A stretch of 64,000 nucleotides of DNA. Source: Stenotrophomonas sp. SAU14A_NAIMI4_8 (GTDB lineage Bacteria; Pseudomonadota; Gammaproteobacteria; Xanthomonadales; Xanthomonadaceae). This document shows positions 10,093 through 18,138 of the stretch, piece after piece. The stretch's first letter is position 1; the number at the start of each line of letters is the position of its first letter. The DNA lies in contig NZ_CP025999.1 in the NCBI RefSeq assembly GCF_003086695.1, forward strand, positions 2,645,680-2,709,679, in the 5' to 3' direction. The notes beneath the pieces are model-generated. The model saw only the letters and a list, made by a program, of their open reading frames with translations. It made no database searches and was not told where the DNA came from. A program made the position numbers and the translations under genes.

Positions 10093-10473
10093 TCAAGGCG
10101 TTGCTCCCTTGTAGACAGCCTCGATACGATGACCATCCGGGTCGACAACAAAGGTGGCGTAGTAATGGTCGCCGTAATCGATGCGCAGCCCGGGGGCACC
10201 GTTGTCACGCCCGCCCGTGGCCAGCGCCGCTGCATGGAATGCATCCACGGCCTCGCGCGATGGTGCGGCAAACGCAAGATGGAAGCCCGGCCCGGGCGCC
10301 AGCGCATCGTCACGCTGTTTCAGGCACAGGATGTCTTCATCGTCGATCAGGCCGTAGCCGATCGCCTCGTCGTCCTCAAACACGCGGCGGAAACCGAGCG
10401 CTGCCAGGGCGGCATCGTAGAAACGCGCGGCGGTATCCAGATCACGGACACCCAGGGAGAGGTGGTGCAGCAT
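10093..10473 (-). CDS. VOC-family (glyoxalase/bleomycin-resistance fold) protein
   Basis: 126 residues forming a single vicinal-oxygen-chelate module, likely dimeric. The start at 10473 opens directly on the family's first strand (MLHHLSLGVRDLDTAARFYDAAL) and has AAGGA upstream. The GFHLAFAA strand, AVDAFHAAAL helix and YYATFVVDPDGHRIEAV metal-site strand are characteristic. His4 and the Glu in the last strand are potential metal ligands. The substrate cannot be told from sequence: lyase, isomerase, dioxygenase and drug-binding members all look alike at this level. Confidence 0.85.
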   Translation of the reverse strand: MLHHLSLGVRDLDTAARFYDAALAALGFRRVFEDDEAIGYGLIDDEDILCLKQRDDALAPGPGFHLAFAAPSREAVDAFHAAALATGGRDNGAPGLRIDYGDHYYATFVVDPDGHRIEAVYKGATP

Positions 10474-10602
10474 GCGGACATCCTTGCCGGGCACGCGGTG
10501 GTGGTGATGGCCGATTCTAACCGCGAATGAACGTGACTGCGGCATGGCGCTGCTGCAGCGGGGCCGCTATCGTGGCTGGCCTGACACAGGACGTTGCACG
10601 CC

Positions 10603-10911
10603 ATGCAGGCCCGCCAGTTCACCCGCCCCCTTGCGCTCCTTCTTTTCGTGCCGATGATCGGCCTGGCCGGCTGGGGATCGTGGGCCGCCACCTACTGCTT
10701 CAGCGACGGCTGCCTGGGGGTCATCCTGCTCTGGATGGCTGCATTGGCTGCCCTGGTCGTACAGGCCCTGCTGGTGCTGCCACTGCATGCCTGGGCGTTG
10801 AAGCGGCAGGGCTTGCCGGCGCAGGTCGGTTACCTGTGCTGGCTGGCGGCATCAATCGTTTCGGTGGTGGTTCCGGTGCTGCTCGGCTGGCTGTACATGC
10901 TGTTCAAATAG
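10603..10911 (+). CDS. Small integral membrane protein of unknown function
   Basis: 102 residues with three strongly hydrophobic segments (about 9-28, 38-62 and 76-99) and short polar loops, one with two cysteines (CFSDGC). The start ATG at 10603 gives a basic, positive N-terminus. It converges on the TetR gene, with 24 bases between them. No family was recognised. Confidence 0.6.
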   Translation: MQARQFTRPLALLLFVPMIGLAGWGSWAATYCFSDGCLGVILLWMAALAALVVQALLVLPLHAWALKRQGLPAQVGYLCWLAASIVSVVVPVLLGWLYMLFK

Positions 10912-10935
10912 CACGCTGCTCAACCCGCCGACCGC

Positions 10936-11511
10936 TCAACCCACGCGCGCCGCCTTCAGCAGTTGCGCGGCTACCTGGTCGAACGGGGCGATGTCCTGCA
11001 GCGCGCGGCTCATCGCCACCGCGCCTTCCACGCTGGCAATGACCAGGCTGGCCAGAGCCGCGGCCTGTTCCGGCGCATGACCATCGCTGATGAAGGCCTG
11101 GGCCAGGTGCCCCTGCCAGCGCGCGAACACCTCGGCCGCCGCCGCGCGCGGCTGGCTGGCAACCGCCTCCACGGGCTCTTCCACGGCCGCGGCAAGTACC
11201 GGGCAGCCGGCCCGGAACTGCGAGCGCAGCAGGCGCTCGCGCCACATCGCCAGGAATCGTTCCAGACCAGGCACGGCGCCATCGCGCAGCAGTTCCAGTA
11301 GCAGGGCTTCCACCTTGTCGCCGGCCAGCGTCGTGGCCTTGGCCAGCAGTTCCTGCTTGCCGCCGGGGAAGTGGTGGTAGGTCGACCCCAGCGGGGCTTC
11401 GGCCAGCTTGGTGACCTCGCGGATGCTGGTGGCATTGAGGCCCACCCGCGCCAGCATCTGGGCCGCCGCATCGATGACACGCTGGGGGGCATCGCTCGCG
11501 CGTGGGCTCAT
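10936..11511 (-). CDS. TetR-family transcriptional repressor
   Basis: 191 residues. Residues 7-55 form a typical TetR helix-turn-helix (RVIDAAAQMLARVG, TSIREVTKLAEAPLGSTYHHFPGGKQELL). The C-terminal ligand domain resembles the LmrA/YxaF subgroup: SQFRAGCPVLAAAVE followed by ASLVIASVEGAVAMSRA. The start at 11511 matches where family members begin; the longer frame would read into the operators. It is divergent from a thioesterase gene, and two near-identical dyads lie between them, so it probably represses both genes and is relieved by a small hydrophobic ligand. Confidence 0.9.
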   Translation of the reverse strand: MSPRASDAPQRVIDAAAQMLARVGLNATSIREVTKLAEAPLGSTYHHFPGGKQELLAKATTLAGDKVEALLLELLRDGAVPGLERFLAMWRERLLRSQFRAGCPVLAAAVEEPVEAVASQPRAAAAEVFARWQGHLAQAFISDGHAPEQAAALASLVIASVEGAVAMSRALQDIAPFDQVAAQLLKAARVG

Positions 11512-11524
11512 GCTGGGCTCCTTG

Positions 11525-11542
11525 CTAGGACAGTCGTCATAG
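11525..11542. promoter_or_regulatory. TetR operator-like dyad, copy 1
   Basis: 18-base imperfect palindrome ending CAGTCGTCATAG, with CTA/TAG outer and GAC/GTC inner symmetry. It lies 14 bases upstream of the TetR start codon and shares 13 contiguous bases (ACAGTCGTCATAG) with the copy at 11561. Confidence 0.65.
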
Positions 11543-11560
11543 ATTAGCGTAACGCCCGTT

Positions 11561-11578
11561 CTATAACAGTCGTCATAG
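11561..11578. promoter_or_regulatory. TetR operator-like dyad, copy 2
   Basis: CTATAACAGTCGTCATAG, an imperfect dyad exactly 36 bases from copy 1 and ending two bases before the thioesterase ATG. Binding here would cover its ribosome-binding region and probably the transcript start. Confidence 0.65.
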
Positions 11579-11580
11579 CC

Positions 11581-12126
11581 ATGAATCTCTGGTTCCGCCT
11601 GCTCCACCTGCTGCTGTGCAGCCTCTTCCGCCCGCGCCTGGATGCCCCGTTCGGGGTGTCACGCCTGCAGTTCCGCGTGCTGCCCAACGACCTGGACAGC
11701 AACCTGCACATGACCAACGGCCGCTACTGGAACATCTATGATCTGGGCCGGCTGGACCTGATCCTGCGCATGGGCCTGGGCAAGGTGGCGCTGCGCGAGA
11801 AATGGGCGCCCATCGTCGGCGCCGGCACCATCCAGTTCCGCCGCGAACTGCGCCCGTTCCAGCGCTACACCCTGGAAACCCGACTTGCCGGCTGGGTGGG
11901 CACGCGGGTGATCATGGAACAACGCGTACTGATCGGGCCGGAACAGAAAATCGCCACGCGGGCGTTGCTGGTCACCGGCATCTACGACCGGCGCGCGCGT
12001 GCCTTCGTCGGCATGGAACGGATGATGGAGGCCATTGGCAGCACTACGCCGCCCTCGCCGCCACTGAGTGCAGCGGCCGAAGCGCTGCTGGCGGCAGATG
12101 CGGCGTTGAAGCGCGACGACGGCTGA
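11581..12126 (+). CDS. Hot-dog-fold acyl-CoA thioesterase-like protein
   Basis: 181 residues. A hydrophobic N-terminus (NLWFRLLHLLLCSLF) could associate with the membrane. The following 4HBT-type hot-dog domain has RVLPNDLDSNLHMTNGRYW, where the Asp and the H-M-N-N/T-G-R segment are the usual catalytic and CoA-contact region, and a GTIQFRRELRPFQ central strand. Such proteins hydrolyse acyl-CoA thioesters; the chain preference is unknown. It is controlled, by inference, by the divergent TetR regulator, which fits a fatty-acyl-responsive circuit. Confidence 0.8.
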   Translation: MNLWFRLLHLLLCSLFRPRLDAPFGVSRLQFRVLPNDLDSNLHMTNGRYWNIYDLGRLDLILRMGLGKVALREKWAPIVGAGTIQFRRELRPFQRYTLETRLAGWVGTRVIMEQRVLIGPEQKIATRALLVTGIYDRRARAFVGMERMMEAIGSTTPPSPPLSAAAEALLAADAALKRDDG

Positions 12127-12136
12127 GCAGCGCCGC

Positions 12137-13261
12137 TCAGACCTGCGGCATGTTCTTGGTGACGCAGTGGATGCCGCCGCCACCGCCAGCAATCGCATCG
12201 ATATCCACCTGCTCGATGGTGCGACCGGGATACAGGTCCTGCAGCAGTTCACGGCAGTAGCCATCGGCCTTCGCATCGCCAAACTGCGGTGCGATCACCG
12301 CACCATTGATCGGCAGGTAATTGATGTAGCCCCGGGCCAGATCATCATTGTCACGGGTATGCACGTTGTCGCGCCCACCCAGCGGCGGCGGCAGCGTATG
12401 CACCTGCAGCCTGCGACCGTCGGCATCGGTTGCTGCGCGCAGGATACGCAGATGCTCGCGGGTCAGGTCGTAATCGTAGGATTCCGGATCGTTGTCCAGG
12501 TTGGCGATCACCACGCCCGGGCGCACGAAGCGCGCATAGAAATCCACGTGTGCATCGGTGATGTCTTCACCGGCAATGCCCGGCAGCCAGATGACCTTGC
12601 GCAGGCCGAGATGGTGTTTCAGTTCGGCTTCGATATCGGCACGCGACCAGCCCGGATTTCGGTTGCGGTTCACCCAGCAGCTTTCGGTGAGGATGGCCGT
12701 GCCATGCCCATCGACCTCGATGCCACCGCCCTCGCCCACCAGATCGCTTTCCAGCAGGGTGGCACCGGTGGCCTGTGCCAGCCAGCGCGCCACGGCGCCA
12801 TCGTTGCGCGCGGATTGCTTGCCACCCCAGCCATTGAAGTTGAAGTCGACCAGGCCCAGCCCACCGCGGTGGTCGGTAACGAAGCAGCCGCCGTAGTCGC
12901 GCACCCAGATGTCATCCAGCGCAACGTCGAGGAACTCTATGTTGTCGCGGCCACAGCGCGCCCGCGCCAACGGCAGATCTGCCGGCCGGCACAGCACGCT
13001 GACCGGCTGGTAGCGCGCGATGGTGCGTGCCAGGCGGGCAATGGCCTCGTTCACGGCACCGGCCTGCGCCCCCCAGACCCGCGGCTGCGCCGCGAAGGCC
13101 AGGAACACCCGTTCCTGCGGGGCGTGCTCGTCGGGCATGCGCCAGCCAGGCACAGTCGATGCCTGCACACGCGTGGCCGTGCCGCCCAGGCCCAGTGCCG
13201 CGACGGCGCCCAGACCGGCAGCAGTGGCCAGTTGGTTCAGAAAGTAGCGACGGGTATTCAT
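12137..13261 (-). CDS. aguA: Agmatine deiminase family protein with a twin-arginine signal
   Basis: 374 residues. Hydrolyses agmatine to N-carbamoylputrescine and ammonia if it acts as other AguA enzymes do. Family landmarks: WRMPDEHAPQERVFLAF near the start, DIWVRDYGG (substrate guanidinium binding), GEGGGIEVDGHGT, EDITDAHVDFYARF, and catalytic Cys366 in GGGGIHCVTKNMPQ. Residues 1-35 are an N-terminal TRRYFL twin-arginine motif with a hydrophobic stretch and VQA cleavage-like site, so this copy should be exported folded to the periplasm, unlike cytosolic AguA. No aguB-like amidohydrolase is adjacent. It is divergent from a LysR regulator. Confidence 0.88.
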   Translation of the reverse strand: MNTRRYFLNQLATAAGLGAVAALGLGGTATRVQASTVPGWRMPDEHAPQERVFLAFAAQPRVWGAQAGAVNEAIARLARTIARYQPVSVLCRPADLPLARARCGRDNIEFLDVALDDIWVRDYGGCFVTDHRGGLGLVDFNFNGWGGKQSARNDGAVARWLAQATGATLLESDLVGEGGGIEVDGHGTAILTESCWVNRNRNPGWSRADIEAELKHHLGLRKVIWLPGIAGEDITDAHVDFYARFVRPGVVIANLDNDPESYDYDLTREHLRILRAATDADGRRLQVHTLPPPLGGRDNVHTRDNDDLARGYINYLPINGAVIAPQFGDAKADGYCRELLQDLYPGRTIEQVDIDAIAGGGGGIHCVTKNMPQV

Positions 13262-13368
13262 GGCGGGATCCGACAGGGGCGCAAGGGATGAAATGCATGC
13301 TGCGCTTGCCCACTGTTAAGCACAAACGATAAATTTACCCAACTTCTGATCACTTCTACTTATCTGAA

Positions 13369-14244
13369 ATGCTCAAGCACTGGCCCTCACTCACGGCCCT
13401 GCGTGGTTTCGAGGCGGCTGCCCGGCTGGGCAGTTTCCATCGTGCCGCTGAAGCGCTGCACCTGAGCCAATCGGCCATCAGCCAGCAGATCCGAGGCCTG
13501 GAGGAGTCCCTGCAGCAGCCGCTGTTCTTCCGCCAGGGGCGCAGCGTGACGCTCACCGATGCCGGCGTTGATCTGCTGGAAACCACCCAGGCCCTGCTGC
13601 GGCAACTGGCCAGTGGCATCCGTCGCCTCGATCAGTACCGCAAGCCCAACCAGTTGATCGTGAACACCACGCCCGCCTTTGCCCGCCATTGGCTGGTCCC
13701 CAGGCTGGCGGCCTTCGCCGAGCGCTTTCCCGAAGCCGACCTGTGGCTGCTGACCAGCGAAGACCCGCCGGACATGACCACCCAGACCGTGGACATCGCG
13801 GTGCGCGACGATCTGCAGGCACAGGCCGAGTGCCAGTTCCGCGTGCTGCTGCAGGACCAGTTGTATCCCGCCTGCCATCCGGATCTGCTGTCACGCCCCA
13901 GCGCACAGCGCTTGACCCTGCATGGCGAGCGCGAAATGGACTGGAGCCAATGGCAGGTACAGGGTGGCGCCGACGTTGGCCAGCGCAGCGAAGGCATGAA
14001 TTTTTCCGAGCCCGGGCAGTTGCTGGATGCCGCCTGCCAGGGCCTGGGCATTGCCCTGGTCAGCGAGCTGCTGTCGGCCACCGCCCGCGAACGCGGCCTG
14101 CTGCATCCGCTCGCCACAGCGCGGGTACGTGGCCCGCAGTGGAGTTGGCTGGTCCACGACGACAGCGCGGAAGACCCTCTGGTACAAGGTTTTTGCCAGT
14201 GGCTGTGCGCTGCGCTGGCCGACCGCGATGGCCACGCTGCCTGA
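13369..14244 (+). CDS. LysR-family transcriptional regulator (GcvA-like)
   Basis: 291 residues. An N-terminal winged helix-turn-helix (about 6-65: LTALRGFEAAARLGSFHRAAEALHLS then QSAISQQIRGLEE) has the GcvA-type opening WPSLTALRGFEA. The effector domain (about 92-285) begins LIVNTTPAFARHWLVPRL and includes DIAVRD and GLGIALVSELL. The 107-base gap to the divergent aguA-like gene is markedly A/T-rich near 13310-13365 and probably holds its binding site and both promoters. Control of the neighbouring deiminase is the natural inference. Confidence 0.9.
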   Translation: MLKHWPSLTALRGFEAAARLGSFHRAAEALHLSQSAISQQIRGLEESLQQPLFFRQGRSVTLTDAGVDLLETTQALLRQLASGIRRLDQYRKPNQLIVNTTPAFARHWLVPRLAAFAERFPEADLWLLTSEDPPDMTTQTVDIAVRDDLQAQAECQFRVLLQDQLYPACHPDLLSRPSAQRLTLHGEREMDWSQWQVQGGADVGQRSEGMNFSEPGQLLDAACQGLGIALVSELLSATARERGLLHPLATARVRGPQWSWLVHDDSAEDPLVQGFCQWLCAALADRDGHAA

Positions 14245-14256
14245 GCAGCGCGCGCT

Positions 14257-15054
14257 CTAGCGGCGCGGCTTCTGTGCCAATGCGCGCGCAATAGCGGCCT
14301 CAGCCAACGGCGCCATCAGCGCATAACCCTTCGCGGTGGGGTGCACGCCGTCGGCGGCCAGGGCCGGATCCAGGCCACCGGCTGCATTGGCCATGACCTT
14401 GTAATAGTCCAGGTACACGAGCCCCTGCGCGTGGGCGTACTGTTTGAGCGCGGCGTTCAGGGCGCGCACCTTCGGCGCAGGTTCGATGCCCGGCATCCAC
14501 GGGTACTCGCTCACCGGCAGTACCGACGCCACCACCACGCGTATGCCGTGCACGCGCGCCAGCTCGACCATCGCGTGCAGGTTGTCTTCGATCATCGCCT
14601 GCGTGCTGGCACCGGTGTTGCCGGCGATATCGTTGGTACCGGCAAGGATGACCACCACGTCCGGCTGCAGCGCGATGACATCCTGGCCGAAGCGCAGCAG
14701 CATCTGCGGCGTGGTCTGCCCGCTGATACCGCGGTTGAGATAGCCCTTGCCGGGGAAGAACGCCGCAGGATCCTTTTCGCCCCACCCCTGGGTAATGGAA
14801 TCGCCGAAGAACAGCACGCGCGGCACGCCGGCCTGCTTGGCGGGCACGCGCGCATTGGCTTCACGGTAGCGGCCCAGATCGGGCCAGTCGGAAAGGCGCT
14901 GCTGCATGTAGCGCACCTCATCCGGGCGGAGCTGGTCCACGGGCTTCACCAGCAAAGGATTGATCGCCACGGGCGGCCGCGCCTGAGCGCAGGTGGCGCT
15001 CATTGCGAGGGCCACTGCGGTGGCGCAGCATCGGGTAAGTAGAAAGTGGCTCAT
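14257..15054 (-). CDS. Secreted SGNH/GDSL hydrolase
   Basis: 265 residues with a cleavable signal peptide (about 1-25, ending AQA). SGNH blocks are all present: FFGDSITQGW with the nucleophile serine, GISGQTT glycine block, ILAGTNDIAGN asparagine block, and DGVHPTAKGY with the catalytic Asp-His. Such enzymes are periplasmic or secreted esterases, often carbohydrate acetylesterases or platelet-activating-factor acetylhydrolase-like. It lies just downstream of a GH92 mannosidase on the same strand, which makes a deacetylase role in glycan breakdown plausible but unproven. Confidence 0.87.
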   Translation of the reverse strand: MSHFLLTRCCATAVALAMSATCAQARPPVAINPLLVKPVDQLRPDEVRYMQQRLSDWPDLGRYREANARVPAKQAGVPRVLFFGDSITQGWGEKDPAAFFPGKGYLNRGISGQTTPQMLLRFGQDVIALQPDVVVILAGTNDIAGNTGASTQAMIEDNLHAMVELARVHGIRVVVASVLPVSEYPWMPGIEPAPKVRALNAALKQYAHAQGLVYLDYYKVMANAAGGLDPALAADGVHPTAKGYALMAPLAEAAIARALAQKPRR

Positions 15055-15125
15055 TGTTGTTCCTGGAGACTCTGGCTGCCGTTTGCCTGTTGCACGGTGA
15101 GGCCGGCACGGTCGGGGGGCGGCTC

Positions 15126-15148
15126 ATCCACGCATGGCGTGGATCTAC
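15126..15148 (-). repeat. SMAG-type palindrome
   Basis: 23-base element with GTAG head on the minus strand and ATCCACGC/GCGTGGAT stem, located between the SGNH hydrolase and GH92 genes. An identical unit occurs at 35773-35795 and a variant at 43196-43218. Confidence 0.75.
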
Positions 15149-15175
15149 CGGTGGTTCATCCTCACAGGGCATCGA

Positions 15176-17569
15176 TCAGCGGGGGCCGTGGGAGGGCGGA
15201 ACATCCTGCGCGCCCCACTGCTCGTTCTTGGTGCTACCCAGCTCGAAGTCCAGGGTGCCGCCGCGCTGTACGAAACTGGCCGGCAGCCAGCTTGCGTTGC
15301 TGGCCCTGCCGTCCACCCGCAGCGACTGCACGTACGGCGCATCCATCGCTGCGCCGCGTGCACGCACCACGATCTTCGCACCCGGGCGGGTGATCACCGC
15401 TTCGGTGAACAATGGGCTGCCGATCACCAGGTCCGCGCGACCCGGGTACACCGGGTACAGGCCCAGCGCCGACCACACGTACCACGACGACATCTGGCCA
15501 AGGTCATCGTTGCCGGGCATGCCCTCGGGCGTGTTGGTCCAGATCTGGCGCATCGCCTGCCGCACGGTTTCCTGGGTCTTCCACGGCTGGCCGAGGAAGT
15601 TGTACAGCCACGGCGCGGCGATGGATGGTTCGTTGTCCAGTTCGGCGTGCAGCGGGCCGGACTTGGTCACCGCCCATGTACCGTCGGGCTTGCGGAAGAA
15701 CGCATCGAGCCGCGCGATGCTGGCCTCGCGCCCACCCAATGCTGCGAACAGCCCGGCGGGATCGAACGGCACCATCCACAGGTACTGCGCACCGCTGCCT
15801 TCGACAAAACCTTCGTCGGCGGCCGGGTCGAACGCCGGCCAGCTGCCATCTGCGTTGCGCGGCTGGATGTAGCCCTGCTGCGCGGTGGCCTTCGGGTTGT
15901 ACAGATTGCGCCACCAACCGGAGCGCTCACGGAACTGGCGCGCCCCCTGCACATCGCCGGCCGCCAGCGCCAGTTCGGACAGGCCGAAATCGGCGCTGAC
16001 CATTTCCAGCGTATCGGCCGCGCTCCCCCACCCCGGTGCTCCTTCGGGCATGTAGTTCAGCGCCAGCCACTGGTCCAGGCCCGGGCGCTGGCCCACGCAC
16101 AACACCGGGCAACCACGCGTGTCGAGATCGCGCGCGGTCGGAACGGTCGCGGCCTTCTTAAGCGAGGCGTAGGCACGCTGCAGATCGAAACTGCGCCCGC
16201 CGAACGCATGGATGGCCGCCACCGACGGCGGCGATGGATCGCCGTTCATCACGCCGGTGGCGCCGGTGATGTGGGTCCAGCGATCCCACACCCCGCCGTT
16301 CTGGTCGGCCTGGTTGAGCAGCGACTGCGCCACGTCCGAGCCCACCTGCGGCTGCAGCAGGGTCAGCAGCTGCAGCTGCGAACGGTAGACATCCCAGCCC
16401 GAGTAATTGGCGTACTGCGCCTGCTGCCGCTTGGCCAGCGCGTGCACCCTGCCGTCCATGCCGCGGTAACGCCCATCGGCATCGCTGTGCAGGTTGGGCG
16501 CCAGCATGGCGTGGTACAGCGCGGTGTAGAACACGGTCCGCTCATCGGGCGTGCCACCCTGCACCCGCACCTGGCCCAGCAGGTCATTCCACTTCGCACG
16601 CGTGGCGGCCTGGGTGGCGGCCACCGTGGTGCCCTGCGGACTCTCGCGGCGCAGGTTGGCCCGCGCGCCGGCTTCATCCACGTAGGAAATGCCGATGCGT
16701 GCGGTCACCACCGGCGTGCGCGTGGCATCGAAACTGATCCAGCCACCCGCGCCCTTGCCGGCCGGTGGGTGGCCCTTGCTGCCATAGGTGGTGCCGCCGC
16801 CGCCCTCGCGTGCGCCGGCCTGCACGGTGTCATCGCGCCAGGTGCCCCCCACCTCGAAGGGCTGGTCGAACTCGGCCACGAAATGCAGGGTGTAGTAGCT
16901 CTCGCGGCGATCTTCAGCCAGATAGCCGCAGAAGTTGCCGCTGGTGACCGAACCGCGCACGGTGCGCGTGGACGGGTCGATGATGAGGGTCGAATCGCTG
17001 CTGCCCACTTCGCTGTCGGAGGTGCGGAACAACAGGTTGGCCGGCTTGTCGGCCGGGAACTGGAACTGGCCGACCGCGGTGCGCGCCGTGGCCGCCAGGC
17101 TGACCGCCACCCCGTTGTCCAGGGTGAGTGTGTAGGCGCCGGGGCTGGCCGATTCCTTACGGTGGTCCAGCAGGCTGGTGTAACGCATGCCGGCATCGGC
17201 TGAAGACGGCGACAGCTCTACCGGCAGCGTGACCGGCATGAGCGGAATATCGCCGCTGGCACCGGTACAGCCGGTTCCATTGACGTGGGTCAGGCTGAAA
17301 CCGCGCACGCCGTTGCTGCGCCACTCGTAGCCACCGGGGGCGGCAATGGGAAAACGCTTGCCTGGCAGCGCGGTCATTTCCGGGCTGAAGGCCACCATGC
17401 CGAAGGGCACCGTGGGCCCCGGGTAGACGTTGCCGGCGTTGGTGGTGCCGATGAAAGGATTGACCTCGGCGGCCAGGTCCTGTGCGGGCGCCCTGGCGGC
17501 CAGCAGCGGCAGCGGGGACAGCGTCAACACTGCGGAAACGACGACCAGCAACGAACGGGACATCGACAA
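15176..17569 (-). CDS. Secreted GH92 alpha-mannosidase
   Basis: 797 residues with a signal peptide (about 1-29). GH92 enzymes are calcium-dependent exo-acting alpha-mannosidases, mostly alpha-1,2, that trim N-glycans and other mannans. Diagnostic segments are VNPFIGTTNAGNVYPGPTVPFGMV at the start of the mature protein, VRGFSLTHVNGTGC, the central FYTALYHAMLAPNL, YSGWDVYRSQ, and the catalytic-domain end GNDDLGQMSSWYVWSALGLYPV. All regions of a full-length enzyme are present. It probably works in the periplasm or outside the cell with the neighbouring SGNH hydrolase. Confidence 0.93.
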   Translation of the reverse strand: MSMSRSLLVVVSAVLTLSPLPLLAARAPAQDLAAEVNPFIGTTNAGNVYPGPTVPFGMVAFSPEMTALPGKRFPIAAPGGYEWRSNGVRGFSLTHVNGTGCTGASGDIPLMPVTLPVELSPSSADAGMRYTSLLDHRKESASPGAYTLTLDNGVAVSLAATARTAVGQFQFPADKPANLLFRTSDSEVGSSDSTLIIDPSTRTVRGSVTSGNFCGYLAEDRRESYYTLHFVAEFDQPFEVGGTWRDDTVQAGAREGGGGTTYGSKGHPPAGKGAGGWISFDATRTPVVTARIGISYVDEAGARANLRRESPQGTTVAATQAATRAKWNDLLGQVRVQGGTPDERTVFYTALYHAMLAPNLHSDADGRYRGMDGRVHALAKRQQAQYANYSGWDVYRSQLQLLTLLQPQVGSDVAQSLLNQADQNGGVWDRWTHITGATGVMNGDPSPPSVAAIHAFGGRSFDLQRAYASLKKAATVPTARDLDTRGCPVLCVGQRPGLDQWLALNYMPEGAPGWGSAADTLEMVSADFGLSELALAAGDVQGARQFRERSGWWRNLYNPKATAQQGYIQPRNADGSWPAFDPAADEGFVEGSGAQYLWMVPFDPAGLFAALGGREASIARLDAFFRKPDGTWAVTKSGPLHAELDNEPSIAAPWLYNFLGQPWKTQETVRQAMRQIWTNTPEGMPGNDDLGQMSSWYVWSALGLYPVYPGRADLVIGSPLFTEAVITRPGAKIVVRARGAAMDAPYVQSLRVDGRASNASWLPASFVQRGGTLDFELGSTKNEQWGAQDVPPSHGPR

Positions 17570-17698
17570 CTCCAGTGGAAGGTGGCACGCACGCGCCTTG
17601 AATCACTGAGAGTAGTACGCGCTGAGCGCCCTGCGACGGGCCGGAGGTCATGGTTGGCGGTACCCGGTCACGATCGCGGCCATCGGGCCGCGCGCCGA

Positions 17699-18040
17699 TC
17701 AGTACAACGTGCCCAGCTTGAACAACGGCAGGTAGGCGGCAAACAGGGCGAGCGGAGTTGCCAGCATCACCGCCACGCTGCCGATCAACGCCGACAGCCG
17801 CGCACGTCCTGCCAGCCAGGCGGCAACCACCAGCGCTGGACCCAGCCAGGCCAGCCCGTAATTGTTGGCAAACAGCTGGGTGATCAGCGGCAGCGGCTGG
17901 CCCGCTTCGGCAAACCGCTCAACGAACTGCGGGATCGCAAACCGGCCCAGCGCGGTGCAACCCACGGCGGCTGTGCCGCTGGACAACAGGCCGATCAGCA
18001 GCCATCCCCATCCTGAGATTTTCTGCACAGCCTTTGTCAT
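17699..18040 (-). CDS. Small membrane protein of unknown function
   Basis: 113 residues from ATG 18040 (a TTG at 18055 would add five). Three to four hydrophobic helices are visible (about 9-30, 60-78, 84-106). A cluster of charged and polar residues lies between the first two. It follows a probable terminator after the S9 peptidase gene on the same strand, so it is likely transcribed separately. Not recognised. Confidence 0.6.
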   Translation of the reverse strand: MTKAVQKISGWGWLLIGLLSSGTAAVGCTALGRFAIPQFVERFAEAGQPLPLITQLFANNYGLAWLGPALVVAAWLAGRARLSALIGSVAVMLATPLALFAAYLPLFKLGTLY

Positions 18041-18058
18041 GAGTATCCGTGGCAAGAA

Positions 18059-18078
18059 GGGCCGCCCTGGGGCGGCCC
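18059..18078 (-). terminator. Intrinsic-terminator-like hairpin after the S9 peptidase
   Basis: Eight-base all-GC stem GGGCCGCC/GGCGGCCC with a 4-base loop; on the minus strand it is followed by TTCTT. It lies about 57 bases downstream of the peptidase stop and just ahead of the membrane-protein gene. Confidence 0.6.
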
Positions 18079-18087
18079 TGTTTACAG

Positions 18088-18138
18088 CAGTCGAGCGAGC
18101 TCGACTCTACAAAGGCAGTCGAGCGAGCTCGACGTTAC
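18088..18138 (-). repeat. Two direct SMAG elements, the second overlapping a stop codon
   Basis: Near-identical 23-base palindromes at 18088-18110 and 18116-18138, both GTAG-headed on the minus strand. The second has a degenerate head, GTAAC, whose TAA is the stop codon of the S9 peptidase. Confidence 0.8.
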
